Numbered from the stretch's first letter, positions 1-7,741 are shown. The stretch: DNA of 7,912 nt from Stercoripulliclostridium_A sp964480195 (GCA_964480195.1 CAYZOJ010000064.1:1-7912); one strand, 5' to 3'. Translations and numbers: made by a program. Notes: generated by a model from the letters alone, not told the origin.

Positions 1-300
1 CCTAACACGACCGCGGGCGGATCGGCGACTATAGGCAAGGGAACGAGCGTGGGAACGGCTCAAAGCATAACAAATCTTTCGCCTACGGATAACTATAAGC
101 ACACTATCGCGGCGACGACAAAGTCGGGTTACTTCTTTACCGGCTGGACGGGAAGCGGTATCATTTCCAATCAAGATGTAGGCGACTACGCTAACTCAAG
201 CGGTGATACTCATACTTGGAAAATATCTCCTACTCTTAATGCGGGTAGCGGAAAAACCTCCGTGCCCACTTCGAGTGAAGCTACATATACGGCACAGTTC
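1..300 (+). other. InlB-like / Listeria-Bacteroides type repeat module (partial at its N-terminal side)
   Basis: Residues 1-100 of the visible protein. It opens with a Gly/Thr-rich strand (GGSATIGKGTS), then an alternating strand, then the diagnostic core GYFFTGWTG at about residues 43-51, and closes with YTAQF at residues 96-100. A core of Gly-Tyr-x-Phe-x-Gly-Trp followed some 40-50 residues later by Tyr-x-Ala-x-Phe is typical of the divergent InlB B-repeat family in surface proteins. These modules are small beta-rich repeats usually found in tandem, so further copies upstream of the window are plausible. The family call rests on motif recognition only. Confidence 0.7.
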
Positions 301-3300
301 AAGGCGATCTCCGATTATTTCCCGAGCGGATACACTCTCACATACATATTCGACAACTCTTCGCACGGAATTCAAGAAAGCACTGTACAAACGAATATTC
401 AATCAGCTTTCGGCAATCAATACACGGTCAGCATAAACTATACAAGCAATAATTGCGTCGAAGGCTCATATGACAGTAAAACCCAACCGACGTTTGCGGG
501 CACGTACACAATGGCGGTTACCGTATATTACAACGGAAAAACGATAGGATACGGAACATATACGCTCAAAATCGACTATATGACGCTCAAAATGGTGCCG
601 ACTTTCAAATACACTACAAAAGTTTATGACGGCACGACTTCCACCGACGACCTTGAATTTACGGGCTGGAAGTACGAAGACGGTTTTGCATACCGCGATA
701 TTTGCAATAAATTCGGGCTTGTTTACACAAACAGTGAGAACTTATCTCTCACATACGACAGCGCGAACGCCGGCTCGCACACGATAGTATACAGCACCGC
801 CGCCAACGAAAAAGAGGTTACGATTTCGAGTACCGCCACAAACGGCGCAAAAATAGCAAGCAGTTGCATATTCTCTCTTTCGACGACCCAAACGGTAAAA
901 GCCGAAATAACCAAAAGACCGCTCACCCTATCGGCTTCCGCAAACGACTATGACGGAACGGTAACCGGATACATTAAAAACAGCGCATATCAAGTTACGA
1001 ATGTCCCCGGCAAGGTATACGACGGCACCGATTATGCAAAAATCAATGCTATCTCCGTCGGAAACGCGGTCAACGGCGAAACGATAACCGTAAAAACGGG
1101 TTACACGTCGACTTTTGACAATTACGACGCGAGTTTGGACGAAAAAGAAGCTACCGTTACGGTAAGCGGTATTACTCTTAACATAACCGGCGGAAACCTT
1201 GCGAACTACACCGTACAAGGCAATAACGCCACGGGCAACTTCTCGATTACGGTCAAAGGACTTACGATAGTCCGCAAAACCGTTACCGTAAGCGCCTCCC
1301 TCAAATACACCGAAGCAAGTCCGCGCATATACGACGGCACCAAAAATGCTGAAATCGCAAGTATCGGTATCAACGGTTTGTGCTCGAGAGATTCAAGCGG
1401 TGTCGTTCTTAAAGACGGATACTACGCCCGATTCTCCGACAAAAATTGCGGTACTCAAAAAGACGTTACCGTTTATGATCTTAAACTTTCGAACGCAGGC
1501 GGAAGCTACGAAGACAGAGAACTCAACTACTATCTCGCTTCCGATACTTTGACTCTAAAAGCGGACATCGTCAAAAAGTCGGTTACCGTAAGCATAACAT
1601 CCTCGGGCAAGACTTACGACGGTAACGATTCCGCAACCGTTGTGTACGTTATTGCGGGAGCCATAGACGGCGACTCGGTTACCGCCTCCGGCTCCGCCGT
1701 TTACGACAGCAAAAACGCAGGTCCGCGCACCATAACCGCATCGAGCATCGTATTAAACGGTGCGGACAGCACAAACTACTACATTCCGGAAGGTCAAAAC
1801 TCGGCGCAAACAACAGCCACAATCTCGCAAAAGAGCCTCACTTCTTCCGGCATAAGCATAGGCACTATTCCCGAATACACTTTCGACGGCAAAGAACACA
1901 AGCCCACGCCTCAAATTATCGACTCGGGTCTTCCCGCTCTTACGGAAAACGACTTCGGTTATTACTACGACTCCAACGTAAAGAGCGCGGGCACCAAAAC
2001 GCTCGTCATTAAAGCTACTCTAAGCGGAAACTATTCGGGCGAAATTTCCACAACCTACGTCATCAAAAAGGCGGATTGCCAAATCGTAGACCTCAAAAAC
2101 ATCACCGTCGTCTACGGTCAGAAAGTGCAAAAGAGCCTCATCTCCGCAACCGTTTACAACAAGTACGTTTACGATAAATCGGAAGACGAAAATCTCGTGG
2201 TCGAGGGTACTTGGGAGTTCGTCGAAGCCGTTCCCGGCGACGGAATACCCGGAGTTAAAGACTCGGGTACCAAGTACGTTCGCTTTACGCCCTCCGCCTC
2301 TTATCAAAACAACTATAACACGCCCGGCGACACCATACTCACCTTGACGGTTACCAAACGTCCTATAACTATTACCGCTCTTCCGCAAACTTCCGTTTAC
2401 GGCAACGATATAGTGTTCAACGCCACCGCATACACTCCCGAATCTAAAAACGATACCGAAAACCGCGGTTTGGTGTTACCTGCCGAGTACTACTCGTTCG
2501 GCAATCTCCGCATGTCGGCGACCAATCAAAGCGACGTCGGCGAATATCCTATCCAAGGCGACACCCTCTCGAGCGATAACTACTCGATTACTTACGTGGC
2601 GGACTATTACACGATTACAAAACGTCCCGTCACCATACGTCCCCAATCTCAAACCAAGACTTACGGCGACAACGATCCCGCGCTTACTTACAACGTTGCG
2701 GGCGGTCTGGGTGTTGCACCGATAGAAGGTTCGCTCCAAAGAACTGCGGGCGAAAATCAGGGCATATACTACATCACGCAAGGCACGATAACCGACGACA
2801 ACAATCCTAACTACGTCATCGCGTTCGTCGAAAACGTCAATTTCATTATCAACCGTCGTACGGTCGAAATTACACCCAAAGACGCCGAATCTTACTTTGG
2901 CGAAACCATCGTAATCGACAATACCGCGTTTACGGTAACTAACGTTGCTAAACGCGATACTTCGGGCGTCGCGGAAGAAGATCTCCAAGCAAGATATACC
3001 GAGCTCTTCCCGATAACGGTCATCCGCGCCGAACAGAACAGTTCGAGAGAAACCCTCGCTATAGACGCTCGCGAATACTCGCTCGTCATTACTTCCGACT
3101 CGACAAAGCTCAACTCCAACTACGACGCAAAATTCTACACCGGTAAATATACCGTCAAACAGCGTCCGATAATCATCACACCCAAAGAGAATCAGTCCAA
3201 GACTTACGGCGACGCCGATCCCGAACTCACTTACGTCGTTACCGTTCCCAACGCTTACGCCGATATCCTCACAGGCTCCCCCGTCGTACAAAATTATCCC

Positions 3301-6300
3301 CTCAACGGCGCACTTGCCCGTAGAGAAGGCGAAGACGTGGACGACGCAGGTTACCTCATAAGCGAAGGTACCCTCTCGGGTTCGAACTCTTTGAACGCCA
3401 ACTACAGCATTACTTTCTCGAGTACCGCGGTATTCTTTAAAATTAACCAAAAGGTCGTCAAAGTCTATCCCGTAGCCATTATCATTAACTACGGCGACGA
3501 TAACCCCGCCGACGCGGATCTCGCGTTTGCCACGGATCCCGCCGACGTCCAAATCCTCGGCGGTCTAAGACTCCCGAACTCTGCATACTCGGACGAAGAA
3601 ACGCCTGAATCGGTCGGTTCCTATCCTATGCTTGCAGACTCCACGATGCTCAACCAAAACCCCAATTACAGCATCATCGTTTATGGCGATAACAAGTTCA
3701 CGATTAAGCCTCTCACCGCTTTAATCGCGCCCGAATCCTATTCCTACACTTTCGGCGATAAGCTGTTCGATGACGAAGGCAACCTTAATATAACCATCTC
3801 GTTTACCGCAACCGACGAGCTCAAAGGCACTCCGATTACTTTAGATCATTTCGAGGGTAAACTCGGCTTGAACTGCTCTGTCCCCGCGGACGGCATTCTG
3901 ACGGTCGGAACGTACGGCGCATCCCTCGGCTCGTTGACTTCAACCGACTACGTTCTCCGCCTCGACAACGCGGACAGCACCGTAACCATCACACCCAAGC
4001 TCATTCACATCGACGTCATCGGTGCCGATAAGAATAACTCGCTCTACTACGTTTACGGGAATACGTCTACCATGCCCGACTTTTCGGTATCCGAAAGTAC
4101 CACTCTCGTGGAAGGATATCCGCTCTCGGCAAGCTCTATGCTCTCCCGCGAAAACCCCGGTACGAATACCGTCGGCACTTATGCGATTACCGTAGGTAAC
4201 CTCCCCAGCATAAACAAAAACTATACTTTCGCTTTCGATATTACTTACTACTTCGTAATCGCGCCTCGTCCGATTATAATCATTCCTAACGAAACAAGTT
4301 CCGTCTACGGCAATACGGATTCGGTCATTTCCTATACCACCGTTTCCGCCTCGAATACTTCGGAAAACGGACTCCTCAACAGAGATACCCTCTCCGGTTC
4401 TCTCTCACGTACCCCCGGTAAGGACGTCGGCGAATATACGGTAACTCTCGGCTCCCTCAATAACTCGGGCGACCGCAACCATAACCCCAACTACTCCGTA
4501 AGCCTCTCCCCGACTCCCGTCAGCTACTTCGTAACGCGTAAAACAATCCAGATTTCCGCAAAAGCCGTTTCTCAGGTGTTCGGCGAAAAAGAACAGGCTT
4601 TGACCATTAACTATAAGTACGTCAACCAACTCGTCGGCGTTGACGTTCTTAAAGGCGACCTTACTCGCGAACCCGGCGAAACCGTCGGAACTTATAAGAT
4701 TAACCAAGGTACCGTCGATAACGACAACAACCCCAACTATGACGTAGTTTTCGACTCGGTTGGCAGTGTTTACACCATTACGCAACGCCCCGTTACTATC
4801 CGCGCAAACTCCGCTACCAAAATGTACGGAACCGAAGATCCCGTCTTTACCTATACCGCTATCCTCGGTCAAAATACCACCGGTACGCCGTTCGTGGACG
4901 GTTACGATCCCTCTCCTTACATCTCGGTTTCGAGAGCTAAGGGCGAAAGCGCAAATGCTTACTCGTTCGTCATCAACATCGACAAAAATCAGGACGTCGC
5001 CAAGAACTATAAGTTCACTACCGATACTAAGTCCAATAAGTTTACGATTACCAAAGCCACTACCGCTATCGGCTTCAACGACGGTACTTATCTCGATTCC
5101 GACGGCAAATACAAACTCGACCTTACCTACGACGGCGCTCTGCACAACGTTCTGGCTACAGTTACCGCGGGCGACGCCTCGGCAAGACTCGATTACCGCA
5201 TTAACGGCAAAATCTCTACGGGATTTACCAACGCCGGCGAGTATGTGGTAAGTATCTCCGTCAACCAGACCGCTAACTATAACGGTATCTCCTTGACCGT
5301 TTACGTAACCGTCGCGCCTTACGACCTCGGCGTGTTCGATATCGAAGAGAATCTTGCGAAATCCGCTCTCTCCAAAGTGTACGGTCAATCGGATAAACGC
5401 AACGGCTTTACCGCCGTTCTCGACGGTATCGGCTCGCAAACCGTTACGGCAACCCTCGTAAGAGAGGAAGGCGAAAACGCCGGCAAATACGACTTTACCG
5501 ACATTACGTTGAACGATAAAAACTACACGATCGCACTCGACCAAAACGCTCTCGGCGCCTTTACGATACTCCCGAAAGAAATCGAAGTCGCGCCTCTCTC
5601 CTACTCCAAAGTCTACGGTGAGTCCGACCCCGTTTTAAGACAGTCCGTAAAAGGCATTAACGACGAAACGTTCATAGCTCAATTCACTCGCGCAAACGGC
5701 GAAAACGTCGGAAGCTACGACTTCACCGCCGTTACTTCCCTCGACCCGAACTACGCGCCCGCCTTCAAACAAGGCTCCGATATCGACGCGTTCGCTATTA
5801 CCAAAAAATCCGCGTTCGTATACGTCGATAATATCTCGGTTATGTTCAACGGCACGGCGCACTCGACGGAACTCACCTACTCGACCGACGGCTTTATGAT
5901 TAACGACGCTCCCGCGTTTACCCTTACCGTCGAAGGATTTACGCAAGGCGAAGTTCCCGTCCTCGCAGGCGAATACGCCATTAAGGCTTCAGCCCCCTCC
6001 GCGGACATCGAAGCCAATTACAACGTAACCGTTCAAGCGGGCGTTTACACCGTCCAAAAAGCCCCCGTAACCGTTACCGCTTCTGCCGTAACTATCGAGT
6101 ATGGGTATCCCGTTCCCGAGTTTGCGTATGCCATAACCTCGGGTACCGTGTTCGAAAGCTTCCCGCTCATCGGCGCTCTCGGAACCGTAACGCAAACAAA
6201 TGTCGGTACTTACGATATCCCGCAAGGCACCCTTACCGACGAGAATAACCCGAACTACGATTTGACATTTACCGACGGCGCAACGCTTACGATTACCACT

Positions 6301-7713
6301 CGCCACATTACCGTTACTCCTGTAGCCCTTACCGAACAGGTCTACGGCGATCCGCACGCGGATATCGCATATAACATCACTTACGGCGAACTCGTCGACG
6401 GCGAAATCCTCGCGGGCGCGCTCGAATCCGATAACTACAACTTCGGAACACACTCCGTCGTCATCGGCTCGCTACAAGATATGAACCCCAACTACGACAT
6501 CACCCTCGACGCCCGAAACGCGGTGTTCAGCGTTTCCAAACGTCCCGTCGTCGTCAAGGCAAACGCGGTATCTTCCGCTTACGGCGATTCCGTCGAGCCC
6601 CTCACCTACGTCGTGAACGGCGTTGACGGCAAGTTCGGTCTTGTCCCCGGCGATACCCTCGACGGCGAACTCTTTGCAAATATCGGCTCGAATGTCGGCG
6701 ACTATCCCGTAACACTCGGAACAATCTCGTCCGATAACTACGACATCTCTTTCGAAGGCGCCTTCTACTCGGTCGTAAAACGTAACGTAACCGTTACCAT
6801 ACTTAATCAGTTCAGCGACTTCGGCGCTCCTATCGTCATCGACCAGCTCGCTTATACCGTTTCCGACGGCTCCGTAATCGACGGCGACAACCTCGGAATC
6901 GTCCTCGCAAAAGATCTCGGCGACGCTATGGGCGATTATCCCATCTCCGCTACATTCGATAACCAAAACTACAACGTTACTTTCGTAAACGGTATTTACA
7001 CCGTTCGTAAGTATTCCGCTTCGATTTCGGTAGCCTCAGACGAGTTTACCAAAGTCTTCGACGGTAATCCGATTTCTATCGTCGCCGAAGTTTCCGGCAC
7101 CGCAAAGGTTCGCTTCTTCATCGACGGGGAAGAGGTTTCCAACGCGTTTGCGGATATCGGCAAGTACTACGTCGAAATCACCGCCGACGAAACCGATGAG
7201 TTCTACGCCCCCGAAAGCGTCTTCGTAACCGTCATCGTCAAACGCGGTGAGCTCGTAACCGAGGAAAGCGGTATCGATGTCAAAGTCGAAAATCAGGAGG
7301 GCTTCGACCCCGATATCAAAGTCGATATGAAAAAATTACCGCAGGACGACTCTGAAATGAATTCTGTCCTCTCCTCTAACCAGACTATCGTCGGCGCGTT
7401 CTCCATCGGCACTATCGACGAAGAAAACTTCTCCGCGCTCTCCGATACCAACGTGCTCCGCATTAAGGTCCCCTCCGCTCTCCGCGACGCGGATACCGTT
7501 AAAGTGGTTATCTCCGACGAAAACGGTTCTTGCTCACTTAATGTGTTCGACGTCGATGACGGATATATCACCGTTTCCGCCAAGAACGTAAAAGCATTCG
7601 CGTTCGTTCAGGAAGCTCCGATGAACCTCACGTTCCTCTACTACCTCTTCGCGGGTGTCGCCCTGATAGTTATCATATCCGTCATAGTGTTCGCATTTAG
7701 AAAAAGAGCGTAG
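1..7713 (+). CDS. Giant repeat-rich membrane-anchored surface protein (MBG/YDG repeat adhesin-like), 5'-partial
   Basis: One uninterrupted frame of 2,570 residues enters at base 1 and ends at TAG 7711-7713. The true start is upstream: residues 1-16 already belong to the first module, and there is no signal peptide at the window edge. Order of parts: InlB-like module, Ig-like segment, four YDG modules, then 17 YG/FG-centred MBG modules interrupted and closed by four FDG/YDG/FNG modules, a membrane-proximal domain, a transmembrane helix (residues 2543-2566) and RKRA. Module junctions usually end in a basic pair followed by alternating Val/Ile/Thr, for example KRPVTI and QRPVTI. Families with this layout are bacterial surface proteins; adhesion or stalk function is inferred, since the ligand-binding end is not visible. 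No catalytic motif, LPxTG, frameshift or internal stop was seen. It stands alone here, followed by a terminator-like hairpin. Surface location is fairly certain, specific role unknown. Confidence 0.95.
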   Translation, partial: PNTTAGGSATIGKGTSVGTAQSITNLSPTDNYKHTIAATTKSGYFFTGWTGSGIISNQDVGDYANSSGDTHTWKISPTLNAGSGKTSVPTSSEATYTAQFKAISDYFPSGYTLTYIFDNSSHGIQESTVQTNIQSAFGNQYTVSINYTSNNCVEGSYDSKTQPTFAGTYTMAVTVYYNGKTIGYGTYTLKIDYMTLKMVPTFKYTTKVYDGTTSTDDLEFTGWKYEDGFAYRDICNKFGLVYTNSENLSLTYDSANAGSHTIVYSTAANEKEVTISSTATNGAKIASSCIFSLSTTQTVKAEITKRPLTLSASANDYDGTVTGYIKNSAYQVTNVPGKVYDGTDYAKINAISVGNAVNGETITVKTGYTSTFDNYDASLDEKEATVTVSGITLNITGGNLANYTVQGNNATGNFSITVKGLTIVRKTVTVSASLKYTEASPRIYDGTKNAEIASIGINGLCSRDSSGVVLKDGYYARFSDKNCGTQKDVTVYDLKLSNAGGSYEDRELNYYLASDTLTLKADIVKKSVTVSITSSGKTYDGNDSATVVYVIAGAIDGDSVTASGSAVYDSKNAGPRTITASSIVLNGADSTNYYIPEGQNSAQTTATISQKSLTSSGISIGTIPEYTFDGKEHKPTPQIIDSGLPALTENDFGYYYDSNVKSAGTKTLVIKATLSGNYSGEISTTYVIKKADCQIVDLKNITVVYGQKVQKSLISATVYNKYVYDKSEDENLVVEGTWEFVEAVPGDGIPGVKDSGTKYVRFTPSASYQNNYNTPGDTILTLTVTKRPITITALPQTSVYGNDIVFNATAYTPESKNDTENRGLVLPAEYYSFGNLRMSATNQSDVGEYPIQGDTLSSDNYSITYVADYYTITKRPVTIRPQSQTKTYGDNDPALTYNVAGGLGVAPIEGSLQRTAGENQGIYYITQGTITDDNNPNYVIAFVENVNFIINRRTVEITPKDAESYFGETIVIDNTAFTVTNVAKRDTSGVAEEDLQARYTELFPITVIRAEQNSSRETLAIDAREYSLVITSDSTKLNSNYDAKFYTGKYTVKQRPIIITPKENQSKTYGDADPELTYVVTVPNAYADILTGSPVVQNYPLNGALARREGEDVDDAGYLISEGTLSGSNSLNANYSITFSSTAVFFKINQKVVKVYPVAIIINYGDDNPADADLAFATDPADVQILGGLRLPNSAYSDEETPESVGSYPMLADSTMLNQNPNYSIIVYGDNKFTIKPLTALIAPESYSYTFGDKLFDDEGNLNITISFTATDELKGTPITLDHFEGKLGLNCSVPADGILTVGTYGASLGSLTSTDYVLRLDNADSTVTITPKLIHIDVIGADKNNSLYYVYGNTSTMPDFSVSESTTLVEGYPLSASSMLSRENPGTNTVGTYAITVGNLPSINKNYTFAFDITYYFVIAPRPIIIIPNETSSVYGNTDSVISYTTVSASNTSENGLLNRDTLSGSLSRTPGKDVGEYTVTLGSLNNSGDRNHNPNYSVSLSPTPVSYFVTRKTIQISAKAVSQVFGEKEQALTINYKYVNQLVGVDVLKGDLTREPGETVGTYKINQGTVDNDNNPNYDVVFDSVGSVYTITQRPVTIRANSATKMYGTEDPVFTYTAILGQNTTGTPFVDGYDPSPYISVSRAKGESANAYSFVINIDKNQDVAKNYKFTTDTKSNKFTITKATTAIGFNDGTYLDSDGKYKLDLTYDGALHNVLATVTAGDASARLDYRINGKISTGFTNAGEYVVSISVNQTANYNGISLTVYVTVAPYDLGVFDIEENLAKSALSKVYGQSDKRNGFTAVLDGIGSQTVTATLVREEGENAGKYDFTDITLNDKNYTIALDQNALGAFTILPKEIEVAPLSYSKVYGESDPVLRQSVKGINDETFIAQFTRANGENVGSYDFTAVTSLDPNYAPAFKQGSDIDAFAITKKSAFVYVDNISVMFNGTAHSTELTYSTDGFMINDAPAFTLTVEGFTQGEVPVLAGEYAIKASAPSADIEANYNVTVQAGVYTVQKAPVTVTASAVTIEYGYPVPEFAYAITSGTVFESFPLIGALGTVTQTNVGTYDIPQGTLTDENNPNYDLTFTDGATLTITTRHITVTPVALTEQVYGDPHADIAYNITYGELVDGEILAGALESDNYNFGTHSVVIGSLQDMNPNYDITLDARNAVFSVSKRPVVVKANAVSSAYGDSVEPLTYVVNGVDGKFGLVPGDTLDGELFANIGSNVGDYPVTLGTISSDNYDISFEGAFYSVVKRNVTVTILNQFSDFGAPIVIDQLAYTVSDGSVIDGDNLGIVLAKDLGDAMGDYPISATFDNQNYNVTFVNGIYTVRKYSASISVASDEFTKVFDGNPISIVAEVSGTAKVRFFIDGEEVSNAFADIGKYYVEITADETDEFYAPESVFVTVIVKRGELVTEESGIDVKVENQEGFDPDIKVDMKKLPQDDSEMNSVLSSNQTIVGAFSIGTIDEENFSALSDTNVLRIKVPSALRDADTVKVVISDENGSCSLNVFDVDDGYITVSAKNVKAFAFVQEAPMNLTFLYYLFAGVALIVIISVIVFAFRKRA
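301..600 (+). other. Ig-like segment, family not recognised
   Basis: Residues 101-200, between the InlB-like module and the first YDG module. It has aromatic/Thr alternating strands (LTYIF, YTVSINYT), then FAGTYTMAVTVYYNG, which resembles the G-x-Y-x-(V/I)-x-V strand of the later Ig-like modules, and ends YTLKIDYMTLKMVP. It lacks a YDG or YGx motif, and it holds the first cysteine (residue 152). A beta-sandwich spacer is the most likely reading. No specific family can be given. Confidence 0.45.
601..1830 (+). repeat. Four tandem YDG-type modules
   Basis: Residues 201-610. The motif (K/R)-(V/I/T)-YDG-(T/N) starts each unit, with Tyr at residues 209, 340, 444 and 539. Each motif is followed by a hydrophobic strand, a Gly-Asp or Asn-Gly turn, an N-A-G or similar turn, and a Gly/Asn-x-(Asn)-Tyr strand before a basic junction (TKRPLTL, RKTVTV, KKSVTV). 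This matches the YDG family seen in large bacterial surface and hemagglutinin-like proteins. The unit around residue 317 carries an extra degenerate DYDG 23 residues before the canonical KVYDG at 340, which looks like an insertion or a partial duplication of the motif. Repeats are divergent in DNA and about 95-130 residues apart. Confidence 0.75.
1831..2073 (+). other. H-type Ig-like module 1 (FDGKEH)
   Basis: Residues 611-691. The motif FDGKEHKP begins at residue 628. It is followed by an SAGTKTLVIKA strand and SGNYSG, ending at the basic junction IKKA. The (Y/F)-(D/N)-G-x-x-H start, the A-G-(T/E) turn and the Asn-Tyr-(S/N)-Gly end are shared with the modules at 5056-5319 and, more loosely, 5809-6060. 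This distinguishes it from both the YDG units before it and the YGx MBG units after it. It probably folds as a bacterial Ig-like domain. Confidence 0.6.
2074..5055 (+). repeat. MBG (YGx-type) array, 11 modules
   Basis: Residues 692-1685. The YG or FG motif lies at residues 705, 800, 888, 966, 1069, 1164, 1251, 1352, 1436, 1527 and 1609, a spacing of 78-103 residues. The consensus read by eye is (V/T)YG(D/N)xDPxLTY, then a G-x-L-x-R-x-x-G-E-x-x-G-x-Y-x-I turn and strand, then (N)PNYSI-like residues, then a closing strand F-x-I-x-(K/R)-(R)-P-(V/I)-T-I that opens the next module. This is the MBG domain (YGX type) pattern. These modules act as structural repeats in bacterial surface proteins. No catalytic residues are apparent. 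Divergence between copies is high, except for the pair at 2656 and 3199. Confidence 0.85.
5056..5319 (+). other. H-type Ig-like module 2 (YDGALH)
   Basis: Residues 1686-1773, with YDGALH starting at residue 1710. It then has an LDYRING strand, FTNAGEYVVSI and TANYNG before the closing strand TVYVTVAP. It resembles the FDGKEH module at 1831-2073 much more than its MBG neighbours, because it lacks the YGxxDP start and the G-x-L-x-R-x-x-G-E turn. It interrupts the MBG series after eleven modules. Confidence 0.6.
5320..5808 (+). repeat. MBG (YGx-type) pair
   Basis: Residues 1774-1936, with SKVYGQSD at about residue 1792 and SKVYGESDP at about 1870. Both carry the Arg-x-x-Gly-Glu-Asn-(A/V)-Gly turn (REEGENAGKYDFT and RANGENVGSYDFT). 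They are the most alike adjacent pair in the array, which suggests a local tandem duplication. Both are short (about 78-84 residues). They are flanked on each side by H-type Ig-like modules. Confidence 0.8.
5809..6060 (+). other. H-type Ig-like module 3 (FNGTAH)
   Basis: Residues 1937-2020. FNGTAH begins at residue 1949, followed by VLAGEYAIKA and EANYNVTV, ending YTVQKAP. The Asn in FNG and the missing Gly after the final Asn-Tyr make it a more divergent member than modules 1 and 2, but the G-x-x-H start and A-G-E-Y turn are kept. Confidence 0.55.
6061..7011 (+). repeat. MBG (YGx-type) array, 4 modules
   Basis: Residues 2021-2337. YG or FG motifs are at residues 2034 (YGYPVP), 2115 (YGDPHA), 2193 (YGDSVEP) and 2274 (FGAPIV), with a regular 78-81 residue spacing that is tighter than in the eleven-module block. 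The closing strands are TTRHITV, SKRPVVV and VKRNVTV. The Arg-Gly-Glu turn of the earlier modules has been replaced by simple turns such as NVGTYDI and NVGDYPV, while the VG-x-Y strand is retained. Confidence 0.8.
7012..7245 (+). other. Terminal FDG Ig-like module
   Basis: Residues 2338-2415. TKVFDGNP begins at about residue 2351, followed by VRFFIDGEEV, ADIGKYYVEI and a closing strand ending VIVKRG. It has the FDG start and I-G-K-Y strand but no His after FDG. It is the last stalk module before the membrane-proximal domain. Confidence 0.5.
7246..7710 (+). other. Membrane-proximal domain, transmembrane anchor and basic tail
   Basis: Residues 2416-2570. An acidic domain contains the strand LRIKVPSAL, then DTVKVVISDENG, then DDGYITVSAKNVKAFAFV. 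The series (I/V)-x-(I/V)-P, a strand around a Gly turn, then DGYI-x-(F/V) and a final aromatic strand resembles the juxtamembrane domain found before C-terminal anchors in many clostridial surface proteins (from memory, not a search). One hydrophobic helix follows at bases 7627-7698 (24 residues, starting LTFLYYLF and ending VIVFAF), then RKRA. The orientation expected from the positive-inside rule is the repeat stalk outside and the tail in the cytoplasm. No LPxTG-like motif precedes the helix. Confidence 0.8.
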
Positions 7714-7741
7714 TCTAAAATCCTAATCTTCATCTAAACCT

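Noticed and set aside
49..51. GTG as the start codon of the large gene, with AAGGGA about 6 bases upstream resembling a ribosome binding site
   Set aside because: The frame is open to base 1, and the residues before 49 (GGSATIGKGTS) fit the first strand of the InlB-like module. No signal peptide follows, although the protein has a surface anchor. The purine run is better explained as Lys-Gly codons.
2476..3552. Long open frame on the - strand (358 codons), with others at 4405-5544, 2020-2388, 5635-5946, 5989-6453 and 6472-6966
   Set aside because: These I checked by position (2476, 4405, 5635, 5989) share codon register with the sense gene, so their stops correspond to sense TTA, CTA or TCA codons, which this gene rarely uses: TTA at 2476 and 5635, TCA at 4405 and 5989. 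They are codon-bias shadows with Val/Gly/Arg/Asp-rich, domain-free translations.
4760..5251. + strand open frame of 163 codons inside the large gene
   Set aside because: It is fully embedded in the MBG array in another register. Its translation is low-complexity (Pro, Ser, Leu, Thr) with no domain, and the repeat pattern of the main frame continues across it without disturbance.
601..7245. Filamentous hemagglutinin or autotransporter of a Gram-negative bacterium
   Set aside because: YDG and MBG modules also occur in such proteins, but the C-terminus here is a single helix with a basic tail instead of an outer-membrane beta-barrel or a type IX sorting domain.
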